From positions 1 to 27,266 of the forward strand of contig JADNYJ010000427.1 of the NCBI GenBank assembly GCA_015501075.1: a stretch of 27,266 nucleotides of DNA, written 5' to 3'. The translations under genes and the position numbers were made by a program. This DNA comes from Gymnopilus junonius. Its lineage: Eukaryota > Basidiomycota > Agaricomycetes > Agaricales > Galerinaceae. The number at the start of each line of letters is the position of its first letter. Within the stretch, counting starts at the first letter, position 1. Below the pieces are notes generated by a model. The model worked only from the letters and a program-made list of their open reading frames with translations, was not told the origin of the DNA and searched no databases. Shown here piece by piece: positions 11,940-27,266 of this stretch.

Positions 11940-13491
11940 TTAATCCTTCGCAACATGGACAACTACTTTCCCGATATTCTTCCCCTTAAGCAAGGCTAGT
12001 AGTGCATCACCGACCACCTCCAGGCCGTCGAATTCTTCCTCTCCGTATTTGAGCTCCCCCGAGGTCAAAAGAGGAGGAACAATCTTCATGATGTCTTCAT
12101 TCCACTTTGGTACGAGGCGGTCAACGAAGAAACCGTGCAACGTGATGGACCTGATGATGATTTGGAGGAGTTTCTGCGATAGAAAGAGAGGACTGGGAGT
12201 CAGGATGTTTCTAAAATATGAATTTGAAGAATACGAACGTACTCTTACGGGAATGTCTCCTCCGTCCGTGTATTCCGTCGTCATACCACACTCCTACCAC
12301 ACGACTTATTTACATGCTAGACAAGAGCGAAAATCTCTAAAGTTGGCTCACAATAAACCTGGCGTTGATGTTCGCAGCTTCAAGGGCGGCGTCAAGAGTT
12401 GCACCGCCGACATTGTCCCAGAAACTGCGAGGAAAATTATGAGGGAAACATAACAAGAGTAAGGCAAACATAGCAGATCTCACATATCGATGGGGCCTTC
12501 TTTGCGCAAAACGTCGGTCGTCTTGACGGCCTTATAATTAAAGGCTACATCGGCCCCAAGCTCCTTCATATATCGAACCTTTTCGTCCGAGCCAGCAGAA
12601 GCGATGACTTTCAGGCCATCCATCTTCGCGAATTGGATGACAAGACTAGCAACGAGTTGTTTATTTATCCAAAGAATGGGCGCATTCGAATTCGAAGACT
12701 TACGATCCAACAGAACTTGCTCCAGTGGTCACAAATACAGTCTCTCCCTACCACAGAACGAAGTGGTTGAAGAATTCGTTGAAATACTGGACAAGGATGA
12801 GTACAGTACCTGCTTTGGCCGCGAAAATTGCTTCCACGCCATGAAAGCCGTCTTGCCTTTACAAACTTAGGAAAATTAGTTATACATACAGTAGCGGAAT
12901 CGCTTACCGGGCCTGCCCAATACACCCAGGAATGTGGACCAAAGCAGCTTGAGAGGGTTTTGAAGGATTCCAGAACCAGTAAGATCCTTCTTGACGGAAT
13001 ATTCTGCATGCTCTGATCACCTCTCGTTAGTTTATGCATAACACATTTTCATTTCAGTTCACCAAGTAGCCCGTGAAGGTGGTCTCCAACCTTGACATGC
13101 GGGTTCTCTGAACGAAGAACAATGCCAATCCCGTATGAATGCAAACTATAAGCTGGTGATCAATCCTGCAATTATGGTGAGTATATCAATGAATTTTACG
13201 GTTGCCCAAGTACGAAGGATGGAATAATTGATTCGTGACTGGTTGCGTGCATGCGTCCCTTCATGTATGGGTCAACTGAGATTTCAAGAAGCTTGATCAA
13301 GAACCCGCCGTCGAGTGCTACAGTATCTGGATCGATAGTCTCCGACACATCGTAGACGGTAGTCTTTCCAGGTTCAGGAAGATCTGACAAAAGTTGAAAG
13401 GGGATTAAAAGATGAATATTGGTTCATGAAGGTGAACCTTACCTCCTGGTACAGAGTTGAACAAAAGACGTCCATTGGCTATTGGCGCCAT
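11940..13491 (-). CDS. NADP-dependent medium-chain oxidoreductase (alkenal/one reductase, LTB4-dehydrogenase-like)
   Basis: Zinc-free MDR enzyme expected to reduce carbon-carbon double bonds of alpha,beta-unsaturated aldehydes or ketones with NADPH, in the cytosol. Ten exons give exactly 338 codons (337 aa): 13491-13443, 13383-13200, 13145-13063, 13003-12908, 12856-12810, 12747-12704, 12645-12484, 12424-12352, 12290-12249 and 12173-11940. The N-terminal GroES-like part shows SVDPYMKGRM and YGIGIVLRSENPHVKVGDH. The Rossmann fold shows VTTGASSVGSLVIQFAK (about residues 160-176), then GLKVIASAGSDEKV, GADVAFNYK and WDNVGGATLDAAL, all hallmarks of this subfamily. The C-terminus (GKNIGKVVVHVAKD) is standard. 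No catalytic-zinc cysteines are present, as expected. The ATG at 13491 (MAPIANGRLLF) fits the family. An in-frame extension upstream to 13760 lacks conservation and is likely 5' leader. All junctions are GT..AG and no lesions were seen. Confidence 0.93.
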
Positions 13492-15171
13492 TGAGATTGA
13501 GATGAGCTATGAATGATAAACTTGAATCTGTGGGAGGTGCTTACTTGGACATCTGTGCCATGTTTATACATTGCCGTAACTTTGGCAGTTATAGTTTTGC
13601 AGTACTCGCAAGAGGAATCAGACTGCAGTTGATCTGAATGGAGTGTTCTTTGATGAGGGCACCCCAGCGCCATGTTGAACCGAAAAACCCATCTGAAGTC
13701 CTCAATGCCTACCATGGGTGCTTCTGGTAATCGATTTAGGCTTGCAGTTTCCATGATCATGTAATAATGCTTTCGTCATGCTCACAACCTAGGAAAACTT
13801 TGAGAGGTCGAGTTGAAGTTATCCATTAGATAGACGCCAATCAAACATTTTTTGAACTGAGTTCAAGAAGGATCTCTTGCGCAATTGACCAAGCTCTGTT
13901 ACTTATTTTGTATGCACGTTAAATTTTCCTCAAAAAATTCGATGCATTATGGCAAGCATATGAGGTTAAGGAGAAACAGTTCAGCTGGCATTTTACACTG
14001 GAACAACTGGCTGCTCGAGCCGTTGTCCACACCTTTCGTGATGAAGAATCTTTTCATTGAGTCATGAACCCCCTAAGCTGGTTATGCTACTGATGAGTAT
14101 CAACTTTGGGGAAGGGAACTGCTTGGGAGCTGCCATATCATCCAAGAGCCAAGACTGGGTAAAAGGCATCTTTGTTGGTCATTCATTCTGGGTGCTTCCA
14201 TTCAGTTTGGCAGGTTCAGTGACTTTTTTCTAAGTTCTTCGTCAGCTTCTTGATATTGGTCAACCATAGGATTTCTGAAACTAAAACAGTATAAAACCTC
14301 AGTAAACTGTCCTTAAAGGAAAAAAGCACCCACCCCTCGGTTGATCCTCCTACCATGCAGTAAAGTTAACAGGATCCCGTCCCATCACTTAAAAGACCAG
14401 AGCATGTCTCTAACAAAACTTCTTTCTCTTTCTTTTTATTAAGTAGTCTTTTACCCCATATTCCCAGAATCTGAATATTACAGGAGAGATCTCGCAGTAT
14501 TTTGGGTTCATCTGCACCTTTTCCCCAGGGGTGGAGAGCCTGACTCTCTTGTGCTCCCTTGACGTCAGGCCCGGGGCTGGGCTTGCATACTTTGTCTATT
14601 ATTATGATAGACTCAGTGTTCAAGTCTCCAAATGCGCTTTCTTTGGCATAGCTTTCTTGCATGTACTTATGCCGAGGGATTTACGGGCCTTGGGCAGGCG
14701 CCGAGCATGCCGAGAGTCACGTGCTCGTGACCTGCAATCGAGGGCGGACGCGTCGCGTTCGAGCGCCTGGGTGTCCTCCAAAGTCAAGAGAACTTGCAGG
14801 CACGGCTTTCCCCAGCTCGATCGGGATGGACACCGAGGGCGGATTGATGGGACTGATGCGCTGGGTGGCCCAAAAATAGCCCACTTCTCAGCCCATCACT
14901 TGGCAGCGGGATGCATCTTCGGCAGCCGTCTTCGGTCTCGTCTCGAGCTTTGTTCCTCCCTCCCTCCCTTAAACACATCTTATGTACCATAATAATTACA
15001 CAGAAATACAGAAACATGTACTAAATATGTTACAATGGGAATAGACAGTGGCAATGGCCTTTTCAATGCAGTTGAATTGGGTACTGCTTCTGCAGGCTGC
15101 AATTTGAGCTGGTTCAAGGCAATAAGTATTCCTTTTGGCGGACATAAGTTCAATAAGTAGCTTATCTGGAG

Positions 15172-15188
15172 GGATTTACGGTAAATCC
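15172..15188. repeat. Perfect 8-1-8 palindrome GGATTTAC-G-GTAAATCC
   Basis: The arms at 15172-15179 and 15181-15188 are exact inverted copies. A related hairpin follows at once, AGCTCGCTTT pairing with AAAGTGAGCT (9 of 10 positions), and similar CTTTAC words occur near 15567-15590. The role is unknown. Confidence 0.6.
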
Positions 15189-15810
15189 AGCTCGCTTTAC
15201 ACTGGATTTACACAAAGTGAGCTGGTTCATTTCCGCTGTAAAGCCAGAGCCTCGGAGTGATGGGTGGCTCAAGCTCTCCCGAGCTTGCCGGTGTGAGCTC
15301 ATGTACACTCTAGACACGTCTTTTCTATACCTTTGAACTTCAAAAAAATTTCTCTGCCTCCTGAAAAGAATGCTGAAATTTTGGTGATCTATTCTCTTTG
15401 ACTAAAAAATTTCCCTTGAGTCCCTACTGTACATGACTCTAAAAAAAGCCTTTGTAATTGACTTCCTTTTTGACTTCCTTTCCGCAAGCTCGGCTACCTT
15501 CATGTGCAATCACATCACGCCTAGCCCAGAACGGGCACCATCCTCAGGTCCATGCTAAAAATATCTGGCTTTACGGGCTTTACAGTAAATCTATCCAAAT
15601 AACCCTACTTACCCGTGTATGTAAAGTACAATTGAATGTGTTTGTTTCACTGATCTGATGCCGATATGAGCTTGCCCTTGTCTAATCCGGTATTGATAAG
15701 ACCAAGATGTAGCCCAAGGGAAGAATGTACATTGTAAACATTCTCATTTCCGTCTGGGTTCGTTGCATTCGAGTCTCAATCAAGTCTCAATCGTTTGCCA
15801 GACTCCCGGA

Positions 15811-15833
15811 CGGACGCGTCGGACGCGACGCGA
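15811..15833 (+). promoter_or_regulatory. MluI-box cluster upstream of ORC5
   Basis: ACGCGT (15814-15819) is followed by overlapping GACGCG words in a CpG-dense stretch, 119-124 bp before the ORC5 start codon. ACGCGT is the MBF target that drives G1/S transcription of replication genes in yeasts, which fits an origin-recognition subunit. The sequence is directly seen; regulation is inferred. Confidence 0.5.
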
Positions 15834-15937
15834 TCATTACACGTGACTCACGCGAGGACCGGCAGACGGACCGCTCAGTGATTCCCATTTTCTGACACGA
15901 ACTTCCACGACGACGTGCGGCACCTCCAAGCTCTGGG

Positions 15938-17916
15938 ATGGAGGATATCCAATGTCCAATTCCAGGATACGAAAACTTGGCCGATGAATTTGGGACTCTT
16001 ATTTCAACATACCCGCCCCCTTTCATCTACATTCAAGACACGCAAGCCCTCCGAACAACCTTGAACGCCATCGACGCGCTTTTACGCGACTTATCCAATT
16101 TACCTGCCTCATCAACAAATCCATCAAAGATTTATTACTCCAGGGTTGACTGTGTCGCGTCTTTTACGTCTAGGCTGTTCTATGAAGCCGTTATCAAACA
16201 CCTAGTAGGATGGGAACCTAGCTGGGAAGATGGATGTGCAAATTGGAGTGCAGAGGGCGCTGTAGGGGGGAAGTGGAACGAAAGCATGGATATGTTTTTG
16301 CATGGCTTAAGGGCCGCCCGCCAGCACCTGTGGCAGCAGAATCAGTCGGATGACCGCAATGGAAAGGGCAAGGCGAAGGAAGAGAGTCAATCAGACTACG
16401 ACGTTAGATTCGTCATTGTGGTTGAACGTGCTGAAAGACTGAAAGAATCACTTCCTGAAATAATCGTTCCTCTTACGCGGCTTTCAGAATTGGTGCGTCT
16501 CTTTCATCTTTCGTTTTTTTGAACTTCGTAGCCGATGTTTATTAGTTGAATGTCTTTAGTCAAGGATAGATCTGAGCGTCGTCTTTATTTCTCAGGTTGG
16601 GTGGGAGGACATTCGACCACCACTAGGCGCTTCCCCGGATCCGTATTATATCGACATCCAAGCGTCATCAAAAGAAAGTCTGTATCCTCACCCGCTGGTC
16701 CAACATTCTCTAACTCGTACTCTCGAATAGACATTGTCCAAGATCTCATATCCAAGTTCACCTCCCTATCATCCTCAGCGTCATCCTCTTCCTCATCTTC
16801 GACAGCTCTGACACCATACCATCCCGCCCTCGAGTCCCTCTACTCGCACTTCGTCACCACCCTCTGCGACGTATGCTTCCCATTTACACATGATCCCAAC
16901 GAGTTGCAGTACATAGCAGCTGCGCGCTGGCCTGGGTTTTGCAAGCCACTGTTAGATGAACACAAACGAAGGCAAAGGAAACCAGAAAACGAAGACACAG
17001 ATGTCGACATGGATGTCGACCCTGAGGATGAGGATAGGGAGGTCCTTCACGACCGCGGTATGGACTTTCTTTTTCAACCATCGACAGATACCCGAATGCG
17101 CCTGAACAAGTTGTTCAACCCCACACTCTCAAACGCACTCGAGGCACTCCTCCCACGTCTCTCAAACGCGGCCGATTGGGCGAAAAAGAACGAACCGCCT
17201 CCCGATTTACTTTCTCTCCCTCCTGGTCAGGCGCATTTAGGCCAATCACAAGCTAGTAAAGATTCGTCAGCAGCAGCGGAAGCGACAAGCATGAGATTCC
17301 TCCCAAGGATGTCTAAATTCATATTGCTGGCTTCGTTTGTGGCCTCTACTAACCCTGCCAAATCGGACATCCGGATATTCGGAAGAGGCTTGGATGAGAA
17401 AAAGAGGAAGAGGAGGAGAGCTGCTCCTAAGATGAGTGCAAAGAAGAAAAGCGCGGGACCTTCCAAAGTCAGTCGCTTGAATTCTTTCTGGAATTATCCT
17501 TTCCACTAACCTCATCTGTCATGATCAAGGTCTCTCAACGGCTCCTTGGACCAACTTCATTTCCTCTAGATAGGATGCTGGCCATTTTAGGCGCCTTATT
17601 AGAGGAAAACGAGGCAGAATGGAAGCTTCCCTCTCCGCAGTTTCCCATACCAGGCGAGGAGACGGATATGGACATCAGCAGAGTCGGCATTTATGCCTCT
17701 GTAGGTTTCTCCTGTTCTTCAGTTTCACTCGCTTGCTCATGCCAATGCATGTAGGTGATGGAACTGACCTCAGTGCGTCTTTTACACCGCGCGTCACCGC
17801 CCGATAGGTTAGATGGACCGCCGCAGTTCAAATGCGTTATCTCACATGATATGGCGCTCGTCCTGGCCAAACAGCTGGATGTCGCGCTGAATGATCTGCT
17901 TTGGGACCCGATGTAA
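15938..17916 (+). CDS. orc5: Origin recognition complex subunit 5
   Basis: Subunit of the six-protein ORC that marks replication origins and loads MCM in the nucleus. Five exons: 15938-16492, 16560-16677, 16731-17467, 17530-17700 and 17755-17916, giving 581 codons (580 aa). The N-terminal AAA+-like part contains PPPFIYIQD where a P-loop would sit, but no GxxxxGKT/S is present. The Walker B-like strand is FVIVVERAERL. After intron 1 comes the conserved VVFISQVGWEDIRPPLG, followed by PDPYYIDIQASSKE. The winged-helix/ORC5 C-terminal region shows RWPGFCKPLLDEH, SKFILLASFVASTNPAKSDIRIF, a basic KKRKRRRAAPK stretch, then QRLLGPTSFPLDRMLAILG and a final FKCVISHDMALVLAKQLDVALNDLLW. A Ser-rich loop and an acidic Asp-rich loop are lineage inserts. 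All splice sites are GT..AG and the frame is clean. An MluI-box cluster lies upstream. Confidence 0.95.
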
Positions 17917-19093
17917 AAATTAAAAACGCTACGAAGAATGATGTATTATATTTTCTTTCTGTCTAGGTACTTTGGGCTTGACAGATGTTACTCACCAGCC
18001 ACATGGACTTCATCTCATTCATTCCTTTAAAAACGTCCGTATATATTGGTCGATGAAAGCTTGATGTTGAAGCCTGGTAAGCGACATGAGATATATATAT
18101 TGAGTCAATGAGGGGATCAATATTACACCAGGAGAATATACAAGTCGTACGACCCTCTAAACATAGTTGAGTACAGTCACCATTGTAGTTAGTTGTTGTA
18201 TTTAAGCTGAGCAGAATGACTCAATCAACAGATCCGCTCGACTCTGACACTGGCATGCATGCGAAAAGTCCTTTGATAGAAAGTTGATGCAATCGCTGAT
18301 TCGGTGCCTATGGACCGATTGTGGACTCAATCAAAGACCAATCACTCCAGGTGACTGATCAGAATCATCAGCTCCGTGTAAGCTCTGTATTGCTCTCTGG
18401 TGTGAAGTTGAAAGAGACGTACCACGACATCGACGTAGTGAGCGGCGATCAAAGTTCGAAACCCGTAGTAAATAATTTCCTAGGACGAAGTGTACCTCAG
18501 TTACGTTATTCGCAAAAACCCGGGCCCTGGCTGAAGTTGACCGACTTTTGGGGTTAATTAATGATTGCTGTAGAACGTGCTTTCTTTTAAATAACCGAAT
18601 TTGATTTCGATCTTCAAAAAGCTTGGATCTCGTGATCGGCTGAGTTTCCTTTTGCTGACGCCGAGCCACCGCGTAAGCCGCTTTGCAGCCTGCCAACTCC
18701 TTCGCCTTCCTCTCTTTTTTGACGCCCAATTATTGCCCCGGTGACTCAGTGAGCCGGCGGCTACACTTTCGGAAAGGCACCCGCGGGATAATATGCCCAG
18801 CCAAATACCAAATGTGAGGAATATGATTGGCGGTCGCGAAGTTATTTTCGCTTAAAACGCGCCGAAATATGACGTGTATGAATCCTGCAGCATATGGGCA
18901 TAGCTGCGCCATAATTATAGACGAGCCTCGATGTTGTCGTATACTCGCGTGCCAACACCTCACACGCCCCGGAAGTCTTCCATATATACTTATCCCCAGT
19001 CTTTGCAACTTGACTCCTGCCATCCCCATTCTTTGCTCGTCGGCGTTCGCAACTCCTCCTCTGTCGACTTTGAGGCCGTTTTCGACAGGAGCT
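17917..19093. other. Intergenic region between ORC5 and the ABC transporter
   Basis: It holds the 3' flank of ORC5 and the promoter of the transporter. A short AT repeat (ATATATATAT, near 18091) and several unremarkable open frames are present. The frame from 18827 runs into the transporter start but its upstream part is not conserved in character, so I treat it as leader. I see no RNA gene. Confidence 0.5.
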
Positions 19094-25483
<6,390 letters not shown>

Positions 25484-25616
25484 GTCTTGAGCTCAATCTT
25501 TATGCATTTATGAGATAATTATACATAGAATACATAGTACATATAACCAATTTTTATCTGGATCATGGACGTCAGTCGAAGTTATTCATGTAACAATTAT
25601 TATTGTAAGGGAGTAC

Positions 25617-25790
25617 TTACAACAGATCAATGGCCTCGTCATCGTCATGCGTAATTATAGACTGAACCCGGTAATCATCATCGTCAAAACGGCGAAATTC
25701 GAGTACCGCTCCGGTTACTTATCTTAGGTGAACAACAGGACTATGATTGATCAAATGCCATGGAATGCTTACTGTGCTGAACATATCAAC
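25617..25790 (-). CDS. Possible small spliced gene or terminal exon (acidic C-terminus)
   Basis: On the minus strand an open stretch starting TGAVLEFRRFDDDDYRV ends in a stop at 25617-25619. Upstream, a GTAAGC donor and an AG acceptor bound a segment of about 60 nt, preceded by ATGTTCAGCACA and a TATATAAG word some 25 nt further up. The exon phases join only if the donor context were CACAGGTAAGC rather than CACAGTAAGC, that is, with one G missing. The product would be about 37 aa, or this is the last exon of a longer gene. No family is recognised. It lies in the gap between the ABC and SDR genes, so it may also be noise. Confidence 0.22.
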
Positions 25791-26046
25791 AGATCTTCTT
25801 ATATATGAGCTCCCAGGAGCCAGTTCTATTCGGGGTGGAGATAACTCAATTCCAGCGCAAAACTGAGATCGCAGAACTTAGAAGGACAAGAATGATAGAT
25901 TTTGCAAGCGTTTATGTTTCTATGATAACATTAAGCATTATCTATCTTAATATGGGGGCGAAGAAGAGAATAAAAGAAGACTCATTTCGTATTTACGGTT
26001 TTACATACCAATAGGTATAGTGTGCACCACTAATTAAAGCCTAAAT

Positions 26047-26992
26047 TTACCAAGGGAGGTTAGTGCCATCGAAGTGCCAGAATTGACCTGTCTTTTCGAC
26101 AGTGAAATCTTGATGACAACATTTCCAGCCTCATCGGTGGGCGAGATGGGGTACGTGGGGGGCGTATTTGCTCATCCATTCCTTGAGGGGATCACCCAAC
26201 TCGGTCTGAGTCCATCCTGTTCATAACCAGTGGGTAATGTTCTCGAAATCTGTAAGGAAAGAGATATTCGTTTGCCTGGGTGGATGGCCGCAGTGGAGAC
26301 ACCCTCCCTCTTGAGGGAAGCGCCCCACTTATGTGCAAGCCTAGGAATTATCGTAGTCTCTCAGTCCAATCTTGGAGACAAAATATTGAATGGATTTACG
26401 CATTGAGCGCAGCATTGGCTACGGTGTAAGCGTTAAATTGGTCAACCATCATGAAGGTGATCTGGGAGGAGGCCAGGACTGAGCTAATGAAGATAATCTT
26501 CTTGGCCTCGGATTTCTTGACGAGAGCAAGGAAAGCGCGAGAGACTCGGAGAGGAGCGACGGTGTTGAAGATCATCTCCTCACTGAAAAGATCCAAATCC
26601 CTGGAAGAAATGAGGCTTAAGTTTTAAGTTTTCGTTGTAGCTCAAGCTGTATCCAAACTTACAATTCCTTGAACTCGATCATAGGCTGGGGTTCTTTCCG
26701 GCATTGTTAACGAGGTAGTCAAGACCGTTTGGGAGGAAAGGGGTGGCAGCAGCAACGGCACCATCGACGCTGGCTTGGTTGGTGGTCTCAAGGTTGATGA
26801 CCTTGAGATTCTTGTTCTTGCTAGCCAAAGAATACAGGTCGGTTGAGTCGCTACGAGTAGTAGCAATAACGAAGTTGGCTTTTTCTTGAGCTGAGATCGA
26901 AAAATAGTTTCAGAATTGACGCAGTCCGTAGCAGCCACACAGTTACCTAGAAGTGAATCTGGGTGCCCACGAACTCCCAATGCATCACGCAT
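26047..26992 (-). CDS. Short-chain dehydrogenase/reductase, disrupted
   Basis: NAD(P)-dependent Rossmann-fold oxidoreductase of the fungal SDR group. Visible exons are about 26992-26947, 26890-26663, 26600-26400 and 26340-26047, with GT..AG introns of 56, 62 and 59 nt. Motifs: ANFVIATTRSDSTDLYSLAS and VINLETTNQASVDGAV (cofactor side), LDYLVNNAG (NNAG), IIFISSVLAS (catalytic Ser strand), FNAYTVANAALN (Tyr in a YxxxN variant of YxxxK), IHPG, and the typical end FWHFDGTNLPW. The N-terminal TGxxxGxG is degraded (GVRGHP), so the true start may lie upstream. The frame breaks near 26695 (A tract), 26271 (A tract), 26157-26162 (six-C tract on the coding strand; one extra or two missing) and 26105 (T tract). 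An in-frame TGA lies at 26221-26223. It is either a pseudogene or damaged by sequence errors; Asn in place of the catalytic Lys is odd either way. Confidence 0.72.
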
Positions 26993-27242
26993 TGTAACTG
27001 AGCCTCAGTTAGAACCAATTCAACTTCGTCAGAACGCGCTAACGCGCCGAGTCACGTGCTAATGTAACAGAAAATCATCGGCGTTGTCCGGCTTACTCTC
27101 TCCGATAGACTGAACACGTTCTTTGCCTTGAAATGATTTCAAAGAGCTGTTGGGGGCCTATTCTAAACATACTGCCTCAAAACAACCTTCTTTTCTCCTC
27201 TCCGAACCCATCAAGAACGCGGTTGTGCACAATTTTTACGAC
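26993..27242. promoter_or_regulatory. Likely shared promoter region at the right edge
   Basis: This region lies between the minus-strand SDR and a possible plus-strand gene start. It contains CACGTG (27054-27059), GCGCG words near 27036-27048 and a pyrimidine-rich stretch at 27187-27202, which is common in fungal leaders. Part of it may be a 5' exon or intron of the SDR gene, as a CTAAC..CTCAG acceptor-like signal precedes the visible SDR exon. Confidence 0.3.
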
Positions 27243-27247
27243 ATGTC

Positions 27248-27266
27248 ATGGCATCGAAGAGGGTAC
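27248..27266 (+). CDS. Possible start of a plus-strand gene, cut by the window edge
   Basis: ATGGCATCGAAGAGGGTAC would begin MASKRV and follows a pyrimidine-rich leader. A second ATG lies just upstream at 27243. Six codons are too few to name a family; some ubiquitin-conjugating enzymes start this way, but that is only a hint. Confidence 0.2.

Larger units (their letters stand above)
13492..15937. other. 2.4 kb gene-poor region with CpG-rich patch and palindromes
   Basis: I see no supportable gene. The patch 14540-14950 is clearly richer in G+C and CpG than its surroundings. It contains ACGCGT (14748-14753) and a GTCACG..CGTGAC inverted repeat (14716-14731). The open frame at 14366-14662 (minus) and those at 14531-15017 have no family motif. 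Around 15165-15600 several GATTTAC/CTTTAC words form hairpins. The words GAGGGATTTACGG (about 14675 and 15169) and CTTTAC recur. The area may hold decayed repeats; only a genome-wide comparison would show this. Confidence 0.5.

Noticed and set aside
13492..13760. In-frame extension upstream of the MDR oxidoreductase
   Set aside because: MDR proteins of this group begin close to MAPIANGRLLF; the extension looks like a leader and holds no known targeting signal.
14366..14662. Minus-strand open frame of 98 codons
   Set aside because: No recognisable motif, no splice partners and mixed composition; probably chance.
18827..19093. In-frame N-terminal extension of the ABC transporter
   Set aside because: The stretch lacks the character of the family; MKLPFFDYFRP at 19094 is the expected start of YOR1-like proteins.

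Overview
The window looks like chromosomal DNA of a filamentous basidiomycete, probably an agaricomycete. Nearly every gene is cut by many 46-75 nt GT..AG introns, and the protein set (a NACHT ATPase of agaricomycete type, a YOR1-like ABC transporter, ORC5, an NADP-dependent oxidoreductase) fits that group. No rRNA, tRNA or CRISPR array was seen.

Layout from left to right: (1) positions 35-1126 are a 1.09 kb MITE-like element with 146-bp terminal inverted repeats and no coding capacity. (2) A minus-strand SET-domain gene (1162-2488) lies next to a minus-strand RING-finger/coiled-coil gene (3231-5414). (3) Triosephosphate isomerase (6551-7563, minus) has six coding exons that close perfectly. 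(4) A plus-strand NACHT NTPase (about 9113-11766) has at least two reading-frame breaks. (5) A ten-exon NADP-dependent medium-chain oxidoreductase (11940-13491, minus) also closes perfectly. (6) A 2.4 kb gene-poor stretch (13492-15937) holds short palindromes and a CpG-rich patch. (7) ORC5 (15938-17916, plus) has MluI-box (ACGCGT) sites upstream. (8) A 35-exon ABCC/YOR1-type transporter spans 19094-25483 (plus). (9) A disrupted short-chain dehydrogenase lies on the minus strand (26047-about 26992). The first codons of a further plus-strand gene may lie at the right edge.

The genes do not form one pathway. TPI (glycolysis) and ORC5 (replication origin recognition) are housekeeping. The NACHT protein, the ABC transporter and the oxidoreductases belong to families linked to defence, export and detoxification in fungi. 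I found no convincing new biological system. The most striking signal is a set of frame breaks. Ten one-base deletions, mostly in or beside short homopolymers, occur between 23.1 and 25.1 kb of the transporter. Similar breaks occur in the NACHT and SDR genes, while all splice sites stay intact. This is more like local sequence error than ordinary pseudogene decay, but it cannot be settled from the sequence alone.
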